A stretch of 64,000 nt of DNA from the NCBI GenBank assembly GCA_023459335.1, contig JAEWUO010000007.1, positions 77,119 through 141,118 of the forward strand, read 5' to 3'. A program made the position numbers and the translations under genes. Origin of the DNA: Bacillota bacterium. Lineage in GTDB: Bacteria > Bacillota > Clostridia > Christensenellales > CAG-138. Under the pieces are notes generated by a model. The model ran no database searches and was not told the DNA's origin. It worked only from the letters and a program-made list of their open reading frames with translations. Of this stretch, positions 52,493 to 61,261 are shown piece by piece. How positions within the stretch are numbered: position 1 is the first letter of the stretch; every line of letters starts with the position of its first letter.

Positions 52493-53539
52493 GTGTCCAA
52501 CTCCTATCACGCCGAACAGCACAAAGACTATACACTCAAAATCCGCGCGCTGCTGACGGAGCTTCCAGCGCTGTGCGGATCATTTTTCCGAGCAATCGAC
52601 AGCCAGACTTCTGTGTTGACGAGGTATGCGTACGCGATCGATCTGCGCGGTTTCTTTCAGTTTGCCGCGCAGCAGGAGAATCTCTTTTTCGGAAAGGATA
52701 CCCCCTCCCTCACTGCAGCCGATCTGGAAAAAATCCAGGCGTATCATATCGAACTGTATCTGAACGAAGTTTCGTACTATCAGAAAGGCGAACGTGAGCG
52801 TGTCAATCAGGAGCGCGCGAAAGCGAGAAAGCTTTCCTCTCTGCGCTCGTTTTTCAAATACCTTCATAAACAGGAATATTTGCCGACCAACGTCGCGGCG
52901 CTGGTCGACATCCCCAAGCTCTATGAAAAAGCGATTATCCGCTTGGAACCGAACGAGGTTGCCGACCTTCTGGATATGGCAGAAAACGGCGAAGGGCTCA
53001 GCGACCGGCAGAAACAGTATCACAATGTAACAAGGATTCGGGACGTCGCGATCCTTACGCTCTTCCTCGGTACGGGCATCCGTATCAGCGAGCTCGTAGG
53101 GATCGATCTGGGCGACGTGGATTTTGAGAACGGCGCGTTTGTCGTTACCCGTAAAGGCGGCAGCGAGGATATCCTGAATTTCGGCGAGGAGGTGCACCGC
53201 GCGCTTGCCGAATATTATGCCTGGCGTGAAAAGCAGTCGCCGTTGGAGGGGCATCAGCGGGCGCTGTTTCTCTCCATACAGATGCGACGTATCACGGTGC
53301 GCGCTGTGGAAAATCTGGTTAAGAAATACGCGAAGATCGCAGCTCCCCTGAAGAAGATCACGCCGCATAAGCTGCGGAGTACCTATGGCACGATGCTGTA
53401 TCATGAAACCGAAGATATTTATCTCGTCGCGGATGTGCTTGGGCACAAGGACGTCAATACGACCCGTAAACATTACGCAGCCTCAAGCGAGGAACATAAG
53501 CGGATTGCCGCAAAAAAGATCAAACTCCGTGACGACTGA
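52493..53539 (+). CDS. XerS-like tyrosine recombinase
   Basis: The 348-residue protein has an N-terminal SAM-like core-binding domain (about 20-150) and a catalytic domain with the tyrosine recombinase set: Arg 197 in GTGIRISELVGIDL, Lys in VTRKGGSEDI, HKLRSTYG, GHKDVNTT and the nucleophile Tyr 328 in RKHYAASSEEHK. Length and the interrupted N-terminal domain resemble XerS (about 356) more than XerC/XerD (about 300). Such a protein could resolve chromosome dimers alone. GTG is the start behind a GAGG site. It converges directly on the Cys-rich gene with no gap. Confidence 0.9.
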   Translation: MSNSYHAEQHKDYTLKIRALLTELPALCGSFFRAIDSQTSVLTRYAYAIDLRGFFQFAAQQENLFFGKDTPSLTAADLEKIQAYHIELYLNEVSYYQKGERERVNQERAKARKLSSLRSFFKYLHKQEYLPTNVAALVDIPKLYEKAIIRLEPNEVADLLDMAENGEGLSDRQKQYHNVTRIRDVAILTLFLGTGIRISELVGIDLGDVDFENGAFVVTRKGGSEDILNFGEEVHRALAEYYAWREKQSPLEGHQRALFLSIQMRRITVRAVENLVKKYAKIAAPLKKITPHKLRSTYGTMLYHETEDIYLVADVLGHKDVNTTRKHYAASSEEHKRIAAKKIKLRDD

Positions 53540-53869
53540 TCAATGATGTCTTGAATGGCTGCGGCGGACGCGTGTACCATAGGTCATCGGCAGTGTTCGA
53601 ATGTGAAAAAGAGGCCCGTCCTTCCAGCTCTCGTCCGAATCGATCATATACCCTTCGTCAGGAATATCCGCTTCGTCCCAGATCCGTTCCGGGCTGAAGT
53701 CGTTATCAAAGAACACGCCGGAAATCGGAATTTGTGCAAAAGGCTTAGCATTCTCGTCCAAACAGCGAAAACAATTGTCGCATACTTTTTGCGGATCGAG
53801 TTCGCAGCGGTCGTCGCACTCGCCGCAATCGTTACAAACCTTATCAGCGTGTAAAACGCAGCGTTTCAT
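53540..53869 (-). CDS. Cys-rich small protein with two CxxCxxC motifs
   Basis: The 109-residue protein has eight cysteines in its first 36 residues (4, 12, 15, 18, 22, 30, 33, 36), in two similar units KVCNDCGEC and KVCDNCFRC. This suggests a zinc or Fe-S site. The remainder is acidic (FDNDFSPERIWDEADIPDE) and ends in a basic His/Arg tail. I do not know a function. The gene is divergent from lexA, and the LexA box at 53888-53901 lies only 19 bp from its start codon, so it may belong to the SOS regulon. Confidence 0.8.
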   Translation of the reverse strand: MKRCVLHADKVCNDCGECDDRCELDPQKVCDNCFRCLDENAKPFAQIPISGVFFDNDFSPERIWDEADIPDEGYMIDSDESWKDGPLFHIRTLPMTYGTRVRRSHSRHH

Positions 53870-53887
53870 TAAAAATCACCATTCTTC

Positions 53888-53901
53888 CGAACATATGTTT
53901 G
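53888..53901. promoter_or_regulatory. LexA (SOS) box 1
   Basis: CGAACATATGTTTG matches the Gram-positive consensus CGAACRNRYGTTYC at 13 of 14 positions. It overlaps the -35 box of the lexA promoter and lies near the divergent Cys-rich gene. Confidence 0.8.
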
Positions 53902-53927
53902 CAATATTATGAAGTATATGTTAGAAT
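53899..53927 (+). promoter_or_regulatory. Promoter of lexA
   Basis: TTGCAA (53899-53904), 17 bp, TAGAAT (53922-53927). The -35 hexamer overlaps LexA box 1. Confidence 0.7.
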
Positions 53928-53952
53928 CACTGTAAAGTCAAGCGAATTAAGG

Positions 53953-53966
53953 CGAACGGAGGTTTC
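53953..53966. promoter_or_regulatory. LexA (SOS) box 2
   Basis: CGAACGGAGGTTTC matches CGAACRNRYGTTYC at 13 of 14 positions and covers the GGAGG region just before the lexA ATG. It lies 65 bp (about six helical turns) from box 1. Confidence 0.6.
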
Positions 53967-53975
53967 GGTGCGGAT

Positions 53976-54605
53976 ATGAAAAAGCTTACCGATCCACAGC
54001 AGGTGATTCTCGATTATATGATTTCGTTTACCGAAGAACACGCTTATCCACCTTCGGTACGAGAAATCTGCGCGGCGGTCGGCCTCAAGTCGACTGCGAC
54101 GGTGCACACGCACCTGCGCAACCTTGAGAAGAAGGGGCTCATCACGCGCGATCCTTCCAAGCAGCGCGCCGTATTCGTTAATACCGAGCGGCTTCCGGAT
54201 CGCGCCGAGCAAAAACCGTACGCCGTGCCGCTGGTCGGTCGTGTCGCCGCCGGCATTCCGATGCTCGCGGCGGAAAATATCGAAGACGCGTTTCCCCTGC
54301 CGGACGTGCTTATGCACGGAAAGGAACCGGAGGAAGTCTACATGCTCCGCGTCGACGGCGAGAGCATGCGGGACGCGGGAATCCGCGACGGGGACATCCT
54401 CGTGGTCAATCACAACTGCACGTGCGTCAACGGCGACATCGTCGTCGCACGCGTCAGCGGAGAGAGCGCTACGGTGAAACGTTTTTACCGCGAAAAGGAA
54501 CGTATCCGCCTGCAGCCGGAAAACGAGTTGTTCGATCCGATCTACGTTCCCTTCGACGAGGTCGAAATCTCCGGCAAGGTGATCGGTCTTTTGCGTTCGA
54601 TTTAG
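53976..54605 (+). CDS. lexA: LexA SOS repressor
   Basis: The 209-residue protein has an N-terminal winged helix (about 1-70; YPPSVREICAAVGLKSTATV) and a C-terminal self-cleaving domain. The cleavage site is Ala 92-Gly 93 in VGRVAAGIPM; the catalytic Ser 130 is in VDGESMRDAGI and Lys 168 in SATVKRFY. It represses its own gene and SOS genes until RecA filaments trigger cleavage. Two LexA boxes lie upstream. The GGAGG site is 13 bases from the ATG, longer than usual. The stop overlaps that of the converging gene by four bases. Confidence 0.97.
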   Translation: MKKLTDPQQVILDYMISFTEEHAYPPSVREICAAVGLKSTATVHTHLRNLEKKGLITRDPSKQRAVFVNTERLPDRAEQKPYAVPLVGRVAAGIPMLAAENIEDAFPLPDVLMHGKEPEEVYMLRVDGESMRDAGIRDGDILVVNHNCTCVNGDIVVARVSGESATVKRFYREKERIRLQPENELFDPIYVPFDEVEISGKVIGLLRSI

Positions 54606-55852
54606 AATCCCTGCAGGATCAGCTCGTCGCAGGCGAGCATACAGGCAATCCGCGCGTGCGCATACGTCAGCGCGCCCTGCAGATAGGCCGTATAGGGTTC
54701 ACGGATCGGCCCGTCCGCGCTGAGCTCGGTGGTCGCCCCCTGTACAAACGTACCGGCTGCCATAACGACCTGATCTTCATAACCCGGCATATCCCACGGC
54801 TCCGGAGACACAAAGCTGTCAACCGGGGCCGCTTTTTGGATACTCCGGCAGAACGCCACGAGCGAAGCGGCGTCCGGAAAACGCACGGCCTGTATAATAT
54901 CAGATCTTAGCGCATCGCACAGCGGCATGGTTAAAAGATTCATCTTCTCGAACACGCGCGCAAAGAGTGCCGCGCCTTTTACACACTGCGCCGTCACATG
55001 CGGCGCCAGAAACAATCCCTGATAAAACAACCGGTAGTCGCCTGCATAAGAGCCGACCTCCGCCCCCATGCCCGGCACGGTCAAGCGCTGGGCGACGCGG
55101 TCGATTAATTCCGCTTTACCCGCGACATAACCGCCCGTCGGCGCAAGTCCTCCGCCGGGGTTTTTGATCAGCGATCCTGCGATGAGGTCCGCGCCCTGCA
55201 TGACAGGTTCGCTCGTCTCGACGAATTCTCCATAGCAGTTGTCGACCAATATCGCGGCCGCAGGATAACATTCCCTGATGAGATCGAACGCTTCCTTCAT
55301 CTTCGTCATCGTGAGCGCTTCGCGCCAGGCGTAACCACGCGAGCGCTGCGCGTAGATGATGCGGACGTCCGCCGCGTTTGCCTTTTTGATCGCGTCCAGG
55401 TCGATCTCGCCCGATTCCGTCAGAGCAATCGAACGGAACGTAACGCCCATACGCTTCAGCGAGTTCGGCGCGCTTCCGCGCGTTCCGATCGCTTCCAGCA
55501 GCGTATCGTATGGTTCGCCTGTTATCGACAGAATGCAATCCCCCGGCTCGACGAGACCCGCCAGCGCGGTAAAAATCGCGTGCGTTCCGTTGACAAACTG
55601 CGCTCGCACGAGCGCTTTCTCCGCCTGCATGGCGCGCGCGAACACGCGCTCCAGCGTATCGCGTCCGATGTCGTCGTACCCGTATCCGCTGGTCGGCGAA
55701 AAGTGCCGCGCGCTCACACGCTCGCTCCAGAACGCCTCCAGCACGCGCTGCTGGTTCGCCATTTCTACCGCGTCCACTCGGCGAAAGACATCTTCTAAAT
55801 AACGTTCCGCGTCCCATACCAGCTCCCGAGCGCGGTCGGAAATTTCGATCAT
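54602..55852 (-). CDS. Methionine gamma-lyase family PLP enzyme (aluminium-resistance type)
   Basis: The 416-residue protein is a fold-type I PLP enzyme of the Met_gamma_lyase (YnbB-like) family. NQQRVLEAFWSERVSARHF and SGYGYDDIGRDTLERVFA open the protein, FVNGTHAIFTAL follows, and the PLP Lys lies in IAGSLIKNPGGGLAPTGGYV. Members are annotated as aluminium-resistance proteins or C-S lyases; activity is not well established. It is the last gene of the minus-strand mutS-mutL-miaA series, four bases after miaA, an order seen in many Firmicutes. Confidence 0.92.
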   Translation of the reverse strand: MIEISDRARELVWDAERYLEDVFRRVDAVEMANQQRVLEAFWSERVSARHFSPTSGYGYDDIGRDTLERVFARAMQAEKALVRAQFVNGTHAIFTALAGLVEPGDCILSITGEPYDTLLEAIGTRGSAPNSLKRMGVTFRSIALTESGEIDLDAIKKANAADVRIIYAQRSRGYAWREALTMTKMKEAFDLIRECYPAAAILVDNCYGEFVETSEPVMQGADLIAGSLIKNPGGGLAPTGGYVAGKAELIDRVAQRLTVPGMGAEVGSYAGDYRLFYQGLFLAPHVTAQCVKGAALFARVFEKMNLLTMPLCDALRSDIIQAVRFPDAASLVAFCRSIQKAAPVDSFVSPEPWDMPGYEDQVVMAAGTFVQGATTELSADGPIREPYTAYLQGALTYAHARIACMLACDELILQGF

Positions 55853-55856
55853 CCGT

Positions 55857-56822
55857 TTATCCTTTCATCCAGTCCAATGTCTCTTCGGACAGTTCTGCGA
55901 TCAATGCGTCTTTTGTCTTTTCCCAGTTTGTCACGTCGTGCCAGCGGATGCGCAGATCGCGCCGGAACCACGTCATCTGCCGCTTGGCAAATCTTCGCGT
56001 ATCGCGTTTGATCTGCTCTATGGTGTCCTCATACGTCGCTAACCCGTCAAAATACGAAAATAGCTGCTGGTATCCGATGGAACGCATCGCGGGCAGCATT
56101 CGGTTGTAGCCCGCGTCGTAAATGCGCCTCGCTTCCTGTTCCAAACCTGCTTGAATCATACGTTCTACGCGCAGATCGATCCGTTTATATAGTTGTTCCC
56201 GATCCATATACAGACCGATCATCAGAGGGAAAAAAGGCGCCTCGCGTTCCGCGCTGTTGTGAAAGTCGCCGCCGAACGCGCTGATCGGCCGTCCGGAGCA
56301 GCCGAAAACTTCCAGCGCGCGGACAATACGTTTTCGATCGTTCGGATGCAGGCGTATCGCCGTATCGGGATCGATTTTCGTCAGCCGCGCATAAGCCGCG
56401 CCTGGGTTTTCGTCGTACTCTTTGGAAACCCGCTCCCGTACCGTATCGTCGCGCGGGATTGCGAATCCAAGCGGATACGTCAGCGCATTGACATAAAGTC
56501 CGCTGCCTCCGACAATAATCGGCGTATGATTGCGGGATACGATCCCGCCGATTGCCTTTGACGCCATATCCCGAAAAAGGGAGACGGAACAGTCCGATGC
56601 GTCGATCGGCAGACAGTCGATCATGTGATGCGGAATCCCCTGCTGTTCCTCCGTTGCCGGTTTGGCGGAACCGATGTCCATGCCGTAATATACCTGCACG
56701 GAATCGGCGGAGACGATCTCGCCGGAAACACGCTTTGCAAGCTCAATCGAACACTCTGTTTTGTGACATGCGGTTGGGCCGACGATGCAGACGATCCTCT
56801 GACGTTTTGATTTATTTTCCAT
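55857..56822 (-). CDS. miaA: tRNA dimethylallyltransferase with atypical P-loop
   Basis: Adds an isopentenyl group to A37 of tRNAs reading UNN codons; MiaB, encoded in the same cluster, then thiomethylates it. The 321-residue protein has VSADSVQVYYGMDIGSAKP, VGGSGLYVNALTYPLGF, RALEVFGCSGRPIS and the C-terminal QMTWFRRDLRIRWHD. The P-loop reads GPTACHKT where the family has GPTAxGK(S/T), so the last glycine is His. The ATG at 56822 is close to the usual family start; an open frame upstream to 56903 lies inside mutL. Confidence 0.94.
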   Translation of the reverse strand: MENKSKRQRIVCIVGPTACHKTECSIELAKRVSGEIVSADSVQVYYGMDIGSAKPATEEQQGIPHHMIDCLPIDASDCSVSLFRDMASKAIGGIVSRNHTPIIVGGSGLYVNALTYPLGFAIPRDDTVRERVSKEYDENPGAAYARLTKIDPDTAIRLHPNDRKRIVRALEVFGCSGRPISAFGGDFHNSAEREAPFFPLMIGLYMDREQLYKRIDLRVERMIQAGLEQEARRIYDAGYNRMLPAMRSIGYQQLFSYFDGLATYEDTIEQIKRDTRRFAKRQMTWFRRDLRIRWHDVTNWEKTKDALIAELSEETLDWMKG

Positions 56823-56827
56823 TTGAA

Positions 56828-58630
56828 TTACAGCACGCGCTTGAACATCTTCTCGATGTCCGTCCTGGTAAAGCGTACCGCGACGGGCCGTCCGTGCGGA
56901 CACGTTAAAAGCGTTTCCCGCTCTTTCAGCCGGCTCAGCAGCCGTTCGATTTCGCTTTGTGTCAGTCGTTCCCCCGCTTTCACCGCGTGCTTACAGGCGG
57001 ATTGCGCGATTGCGTCCCGAAACCAGTCGTTCGGCCGCGCCGCGTCGGAACCAGAAATAAATTCGAGCACATCGTGCAGAAACTCCGCCTTCAATGCTCT
57101 GCCGTTAACCTGCGGCACGGCGAGCAGTGTAACGCTCGTCTCCCCCGCGTCCGAAAAGACAAATCCGAAACGTTCCAGTTTGCTCTTGTTCGTCAGAAAC
57201 GCGTGCGCCTCGGATGGAAGCAGCCTTACGTCCTGCGGCAGAAACAACGTCTGCGAAACGACGGCGGCGCTTTGTTCCATGAGAGCATCGTAGAGCAGCC
57301 TCTCGTGCGCCGCGTGCTGGTCGATGCAGTATACGTTTTCACCCTGCTGGATATACCAATATGAATCGAACGCACAGCCGATCACGTGATATGGTTCGGA
57401 CAGCGGATCGTTTGAATTTGATAAAAATACAGGTTCGCGTTCCGGACGGCTCTCCGTCTCCCTGCTCGGTATATGAAACGACGGCACGCGGATGCTCCCC
57501 GAATATCCGCCTTCGCGCAAGGAAACGCCCGACGGCTTCAGCGGCGCGCGCAGGTCGACATGCTCCGGTTCGTTCTGGCGTTCAAACGCGTTCCCCTGAT
57601 TTTCGCCTGTTTCTTCCTGCGTCTGTGCAATCGTGGGCACAAAGCTGCGAATCAGCGCCTCGGAGCACGCGGCGACGACGCTGCGCGACACGCGCTGTTC
57701 ATCCGTAAAGCGCACCTCAAGTTTCGCGGGATGCACGTTGACGTCCACTTCGCCATAAGCGATGCTCAGATGCAGCACCGCGAATGGAAAGCGTCCGATC
57801 AGCACACGCGTGTCGAACGATCGAGAGAGCGCGTTACTCAGCGCGTTGGAGCGGATGATTCGTCCGTTGAGCAGGAAAGTCTGCCCGGATCGATTTGCGC
57901 GCGCAAGGTCCGGTACGCCGGCAAAGCCCGTAATCTTCAAGTACCCGTCGTCAAACGTCACCGGGCAGATTTGACGAGCGTAGCTTATGCCGTAAACGCA
58001 TAAAAGCGCATCTTTCGCATTCCCGTTTCCCTCGGAGCGGTATACGGTTTTCCCGCCGCTGACATAGTGCACCGCAATCTGCGGCGCGGAGAGAATCAGC
58101 CGTGCGGCGTAATCCCCGATGGCCGCGCTTTCCGCGCGCGCGCTCTTCACGAATTTCAGCCGCGCTGGCACGTTATAAAAAAGGTCCCGCACTTCTACGC
58201 TGGTACCCCGCGTTCCTGCGGTGCGCTTATGCTCTGTCAGTTCACCGCCTTCGTAGCGGATCAGCGTGCCGAGTTCGTCCGCTTCTGTCTGCGTTTGGAG
58301 CGCGACGCGCGAAACCGCCGCGATGGAGGCAAGCGCCTCTCCGCGGAAGCCCAGCGAACGGATCGCAAAAAGATCGTTCGACGTGGAGATTTTACTCGTC
58401 GCATGCCTTAAAAATGCGGTCTCGCAATCTTCGTCCGCAATGCCGGCGCCATTGTCGGTCACCCGGATCAGATCCAACCCGCCGTTTTCGATCTCAATCG
58501 TAACCGCAGCCGCACCCGCGTCGATTGCGTTTTCGACGAGCTCCTTAACGACGGAACTTGGCCGCTCAACGACTTCGCCGGCTGCGATCTGGTTTGCGAT
58601 TCTCGGCGTCAATACGTGAATCTTTGGCAT
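56828..58630 (-). CDS. mutL: DNA mismatch repair protein MutL
   Basis: The 600-residue protein has the GHKL ATPase N-terminus (ELVENAIDAGA, VTDNGAGI, IRSLGFRGEALASIA; to about 330), a variable linker (about 335-410) and a C-terminal dimerisation/endonuclease domain. There DQHAAHERLLYD follows the DQHA-x2-E-x4-E metal motif with Asp in the last place, and ACKHAVKAGERL and CPHGRP are the other ligand segments. It should therefore nick DNA, as MutL does in bacteria without MutH. The ATG at 58630 has GGAG six bases upstream; a TTG at 58642 is less likely. Confidence 0.96.
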   Translation of the reverse strand: MPKIHVLTPRIANQIAAGEVVERPSSVVKELVENAIDAGAAAVTIEIENGGLDLIRVTDNGAGIADEDCETAFLRHATSKISTSNDLFAIRSLGFRGEALASIAAVSRVALQTQTEADELGTLIRYEGGELTEHKRTAGTRGTSVEVRDLFYNVPARLKFVKSARAESAAIGDYAARLILSAPQIAVHYVSGGKTVYRSEGNGNAKDALLCVYGISYARQICPVTFDDGYLKITGFAGVPDLARANRSGQTFLLNGRIIRSNALSNALSRSFDTRVLIGRFPFAVLHLSIAYGEVDVNVHPAKLEVRFTDEQRVSRSVVAACSEALIRSFVPTIAQTQEETGENQGNAFERQNEPEHVDLRAPLKPSGVSLREGGYSGSIRVPSFHIPSRETESRPEREPVFLSNSNDPLSEPYHVIGCAFDSYWYIQQGENVYCIDQHAAHERLLYDALMEQSAAVVSQTLFLPQDVRLLPSEAHAFLTNKSKLERFGFVFSDAGETSVTLLAVPQVNGRALKAEFLHDVLEFISGSDAARPNDWFRDAIAQSACKHAVKAGERLTQSEIERLLSRLKERETLLTCPHGRPVAVRFTRTDIEKMFKRVL

Positions 58631-58646
58631 ACGCATCTCCAAATTT

Positions 58647-61247
58647 CTACTTGAGCATGGCGCTTAAAGCAAAGAGCTGATTGAGCGCCTCGAGCGGTGT
58701 TAAGTGGTTAACGTCCAGTTCGCGCAGGATGCGCAGCGCGCTTTCCTCCCTGCTCTCGTCCAGCAATGATGGCTGCACGGCGGTCTCGATCTTCGCGGGT
58801 TCGCGCTTTGCCGCGATATCCGCCGACTCCAGCTTCTCCAAGATTTCCTTTGCGCGCGCGAGCACTGCTTCCGGCAGACCCGCCAGCCGCGCCACCTGAA
58901 TGCCGAAGCTTCGATCCGCGCCGCCGCGCACAATCTTCCGGAGGAATACGATGTCCTCACCGATCTCACGGACGGTCACACGGAAATTTTTTACACCCGA
59001 AAGCTCGCCTTCCAGTTCTGTCAGTTCGTGGTAATGAGTCGCGAAGAGCGCCTTCGCGCCGCATCGCTTCGCGTCCGCGATGTATTCCAGCACAGACCAC
59101 GCGATGCTAAGCCCATCGAACGTGCTCGTTCCGCGCCCGATTTCATCGAGGATGAGCAGGCTGTTTTCGCTCGCGTTGTGCAGGATGTTCGCGACCTCGC
59201 TCATCTCCACCATAAATGTGCTCTGTCCCGAGGAGAGATCGTCGCTCGCGCCGATCCTCGTGAAGATACGATCCACGATAGACAGATCCGATTCGGTTGC
59301 GGGCACAAACGAGCCGATATGCGCCATGAGCGCAATCAGTGCGGTCTGACGCATGTAGGTGCTCTTGCCTGCCATGTTCGGCCCCGTAATGATCAAAAGA
59401 CGGTCGTCCGCGCGGTTTAACAGTACGTCGTTCGGGATAAACGGTTCCTTTATCGCACGTTCGATTACGGGATGCCGGCCATTGATGATTTTGATCGTTC
59501 CCTGACGGTTCCATTTCGGTCGGCAGTACGAGAAGTTTGCCGCGGCTTCCGAAAGAGATACGTATACGTCCAGCTCGGCAATCAATCCGCCGTTGAATTG
59601 AAGCCGTTCCGTACAGCCGACGAGCACGCCGCGGATCTGAGCAAAGAGCTCCGCCTCCAGCGCGACGAGCCGGTCGTTCGCGCCGAGGATCTTCTGCTCC
59701 ATTTCCTTCAATTCCGGAGTAACGAACCGCTCCGCGTTGGCGAGTGTCTGCTTGCGTTCGTAACCATACGGCACCTGCGAAAGGTATGATTTCGTCACTT
59801 CGATATAATACCCGAATACGCGGTTGTAGCTCACGCGCAAAGATTTGATCTTCGTGCTTTCGCGCTCGTTCGCTTCGAATTGCTCGAGCCATGCCTGCGA
59901 GTGCTCCGCGATGCCTCTTAGCTCGTCCACCTCGGCGTTGTAGCCGGAACGGATGAACCCGCCTTCTTTCAGGTTCGCGGGCGGCTCGTCCGTAATCGCG
60001 CGCAGGAGAAGGTTTAATACGTCCTCCATTTCGTCGAGTCCGCGCGAGATATCCGTAAGCGCTTCGCTCTCGTTTGCGTGCAGCGTTTCCTTGATCAGCG
60101 GAACGCGTTCGAGCGTCTGTATCAGCGCGATGCAGTCCCGCGCGTTTACGGTACCGTAAACGATCTTGCTGCAGAGACGTTCGATATCGTACATACCCTG
60201 CAACATTTCCTGTAATTGCCTGCGCTGGGTCAGGTTATCTTTCAGTTCTCCAACCGCGTCGAGTCTGCGCTCGATTTCTTCGATCGACTGAAGCGGCCTA
60301 TCGATCCAGTCCCGGAGCATGCGACCGCCCATGCCGGTCTTCGCGTGGTCCAGCAAGTGGATCAACGTGTTTTTTTTGTTTCCTCCGAAACGGAGCGGCT
60401 GAGTAAGTTCGAGGTTTCTTCGCGTCGTAGCGTCCAGCACCATATAGCTGCTGCGGTTTAGCAGCCGCATCCCGCCGATATGCGAGAGCGCGTTCTTCTG
60501 CGTTTCGTCGAGATAACGCATCAGCGCGCCTGCGGCGCAGAGCGCGTATGGCGCGTCGTCCGCGCCGAATCCGGATAGCGAACCGACTTTAAAATGACGT
60601 TTTAGAATGTCTCTTGCGCTCTCCGGCAAAAATGCGTTCGCGCCATATTGTTCCAAATAATAAGTAGCCGAAATCTGCCGCGCGAGCATCTGCTGTAAAA
60701 ACAGCGACGGTTCCGCGATGATTTCTCGCGGGCGAATTCGTTCCAGTTCGTCCAGCAGCGATACAGACGGCTGCTTTCCGCTCAGCTGGAGCATGTAGAA
60801 TTCGCCGGTGGAAACGTCCGCGTATGACAACCCGATCGCGTTGTCCCCCAGCGCGATCGCCGCGATATAGCTGTTCTGCCCCTCTTCGAGCATACGCTCT
60901 TCGATGACCGTTCCCGGTGTGATGATGCGGATGACGTCTCGTTCCACAAGCCCCTTTGCGAGCGCGGGGTCTTCCATTTGCTCGCAGACGGCGACTTTAT
61001 ATCCCTTTTCGATGAGCTTGGCGATGTAATTATCCACTGCATGATAGGGAACGCCGCACATCGGCGCGCGCTCACTCAACCCGCAGTCCCGGCCCGTGAG
61101 CACAAGGTCGAGTTCCTTTGCCGCCGTTTTCGCGTCATCAAAAAACATCTCGTAAAAATCGCCGAGACGGAAAAACAGCAGACAGTCGCTGTACTTCTCT
61201 TTCAGTTCAAGATATTGCCGCATCATCGGCGTCATCGAAGCTGGCAT
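58647..61247 (-). CDS. mutS: DNA mismatch repair protein MutS
   Basis: The 866-residue protein begins with the mismatch-binding domain (LFFRLGDFYEMFFDDA contains the conserved Phe-x-Glu wedge region), then the connector, lever and clamp domains, and the ATPase with ITGPNMAGKSTYMRQ (about 617), SSGQSTFMVEMSEVA, LLILDEIGRGTSTFDG and FATHYHELTELE. The C-terminal tail ends in NHLTPLEALNQLFALSAML. GGAGG precedes the ATG. The stop is 16 bp before mutL. Confidence 0.97.
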   Translation of the reverse strand: MPASMTPMMRQYLELKEKYSDCLLFFRLGDFYEMFFDDAKTAAKELDLVLTGRDCGLSERAPMCGVPYHAVDNYIAKLIEKGYKVAVCEQMEDPALAKGLVERDVIRIITPGTVIEERMLEEGQNSYIAAIALGDNAIGLSYADVSTGEFYMLQLSGKQPSVSLLDELERIRPREIIAEPSLFLQQMLARQISATYYLEQYGANAFLPESARDILKRHFKVGSLSGFGADDAPYALCAAGALMRYLDETQKNALSHIGGMRLLNRSSYMVLDATTRRNLELTQPLRFGGNKKNTLIHLLDHAKTGMGGRMLRDWIDRPLQSIEEIERRLDAVGELKDNLTQRRQLQEMLQGMYDIERLCSKIVYGTVNARDCIALIQTLERVPLIKETLHANESEALTDISRGLDEMEDVLNLLLRAITDEPPANLKEGGFIRSGYNAEVDELRGIAEHSQAWLEQFEANERESTKIKSLRVSYNRVFGYYIEVTKSYLSQVPYGYERKQTLANAERFVTPELKEMEQKILGANDRLVALEAELFAQIRGVLVGCTERLQFNGGLIAELDVYVSLSEAAANFSYCRPKWNRQGTIKIINGRHPVIERAIKEPFIPNDVLLNRADDRLLIITGPNMAGKSTYMRQTALIALMAHIGSFVPATESDLSIVDRIFTRIGASDDLSSGQSTFMVEMSEVANILHNASENSLLILDEIGRGTSTFDGLSIAWSVLEYIADAKRCGAKALFATHYHELTELEGELSGVKNFRVTVREIGEDIVFLRKIVRGGADRSFGIQVARLAGLPEAVLARAKEILEKLESADIAAKREPAKIETAVQPSLLDESREESALRILRELDVNHLTPLEALNQLFALSAMLK

Positions 61248-61261
61248 TCGTTCCTCCGGCC

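Noticed and set aside
53953..53966. Second LexA box as pure chance overlap with the GGAGG site
   Set aside because: Not fully excluded, but a 13 of 14 match so near lexA is unlikely by chance, so it is kept as a feature with lower confidence.
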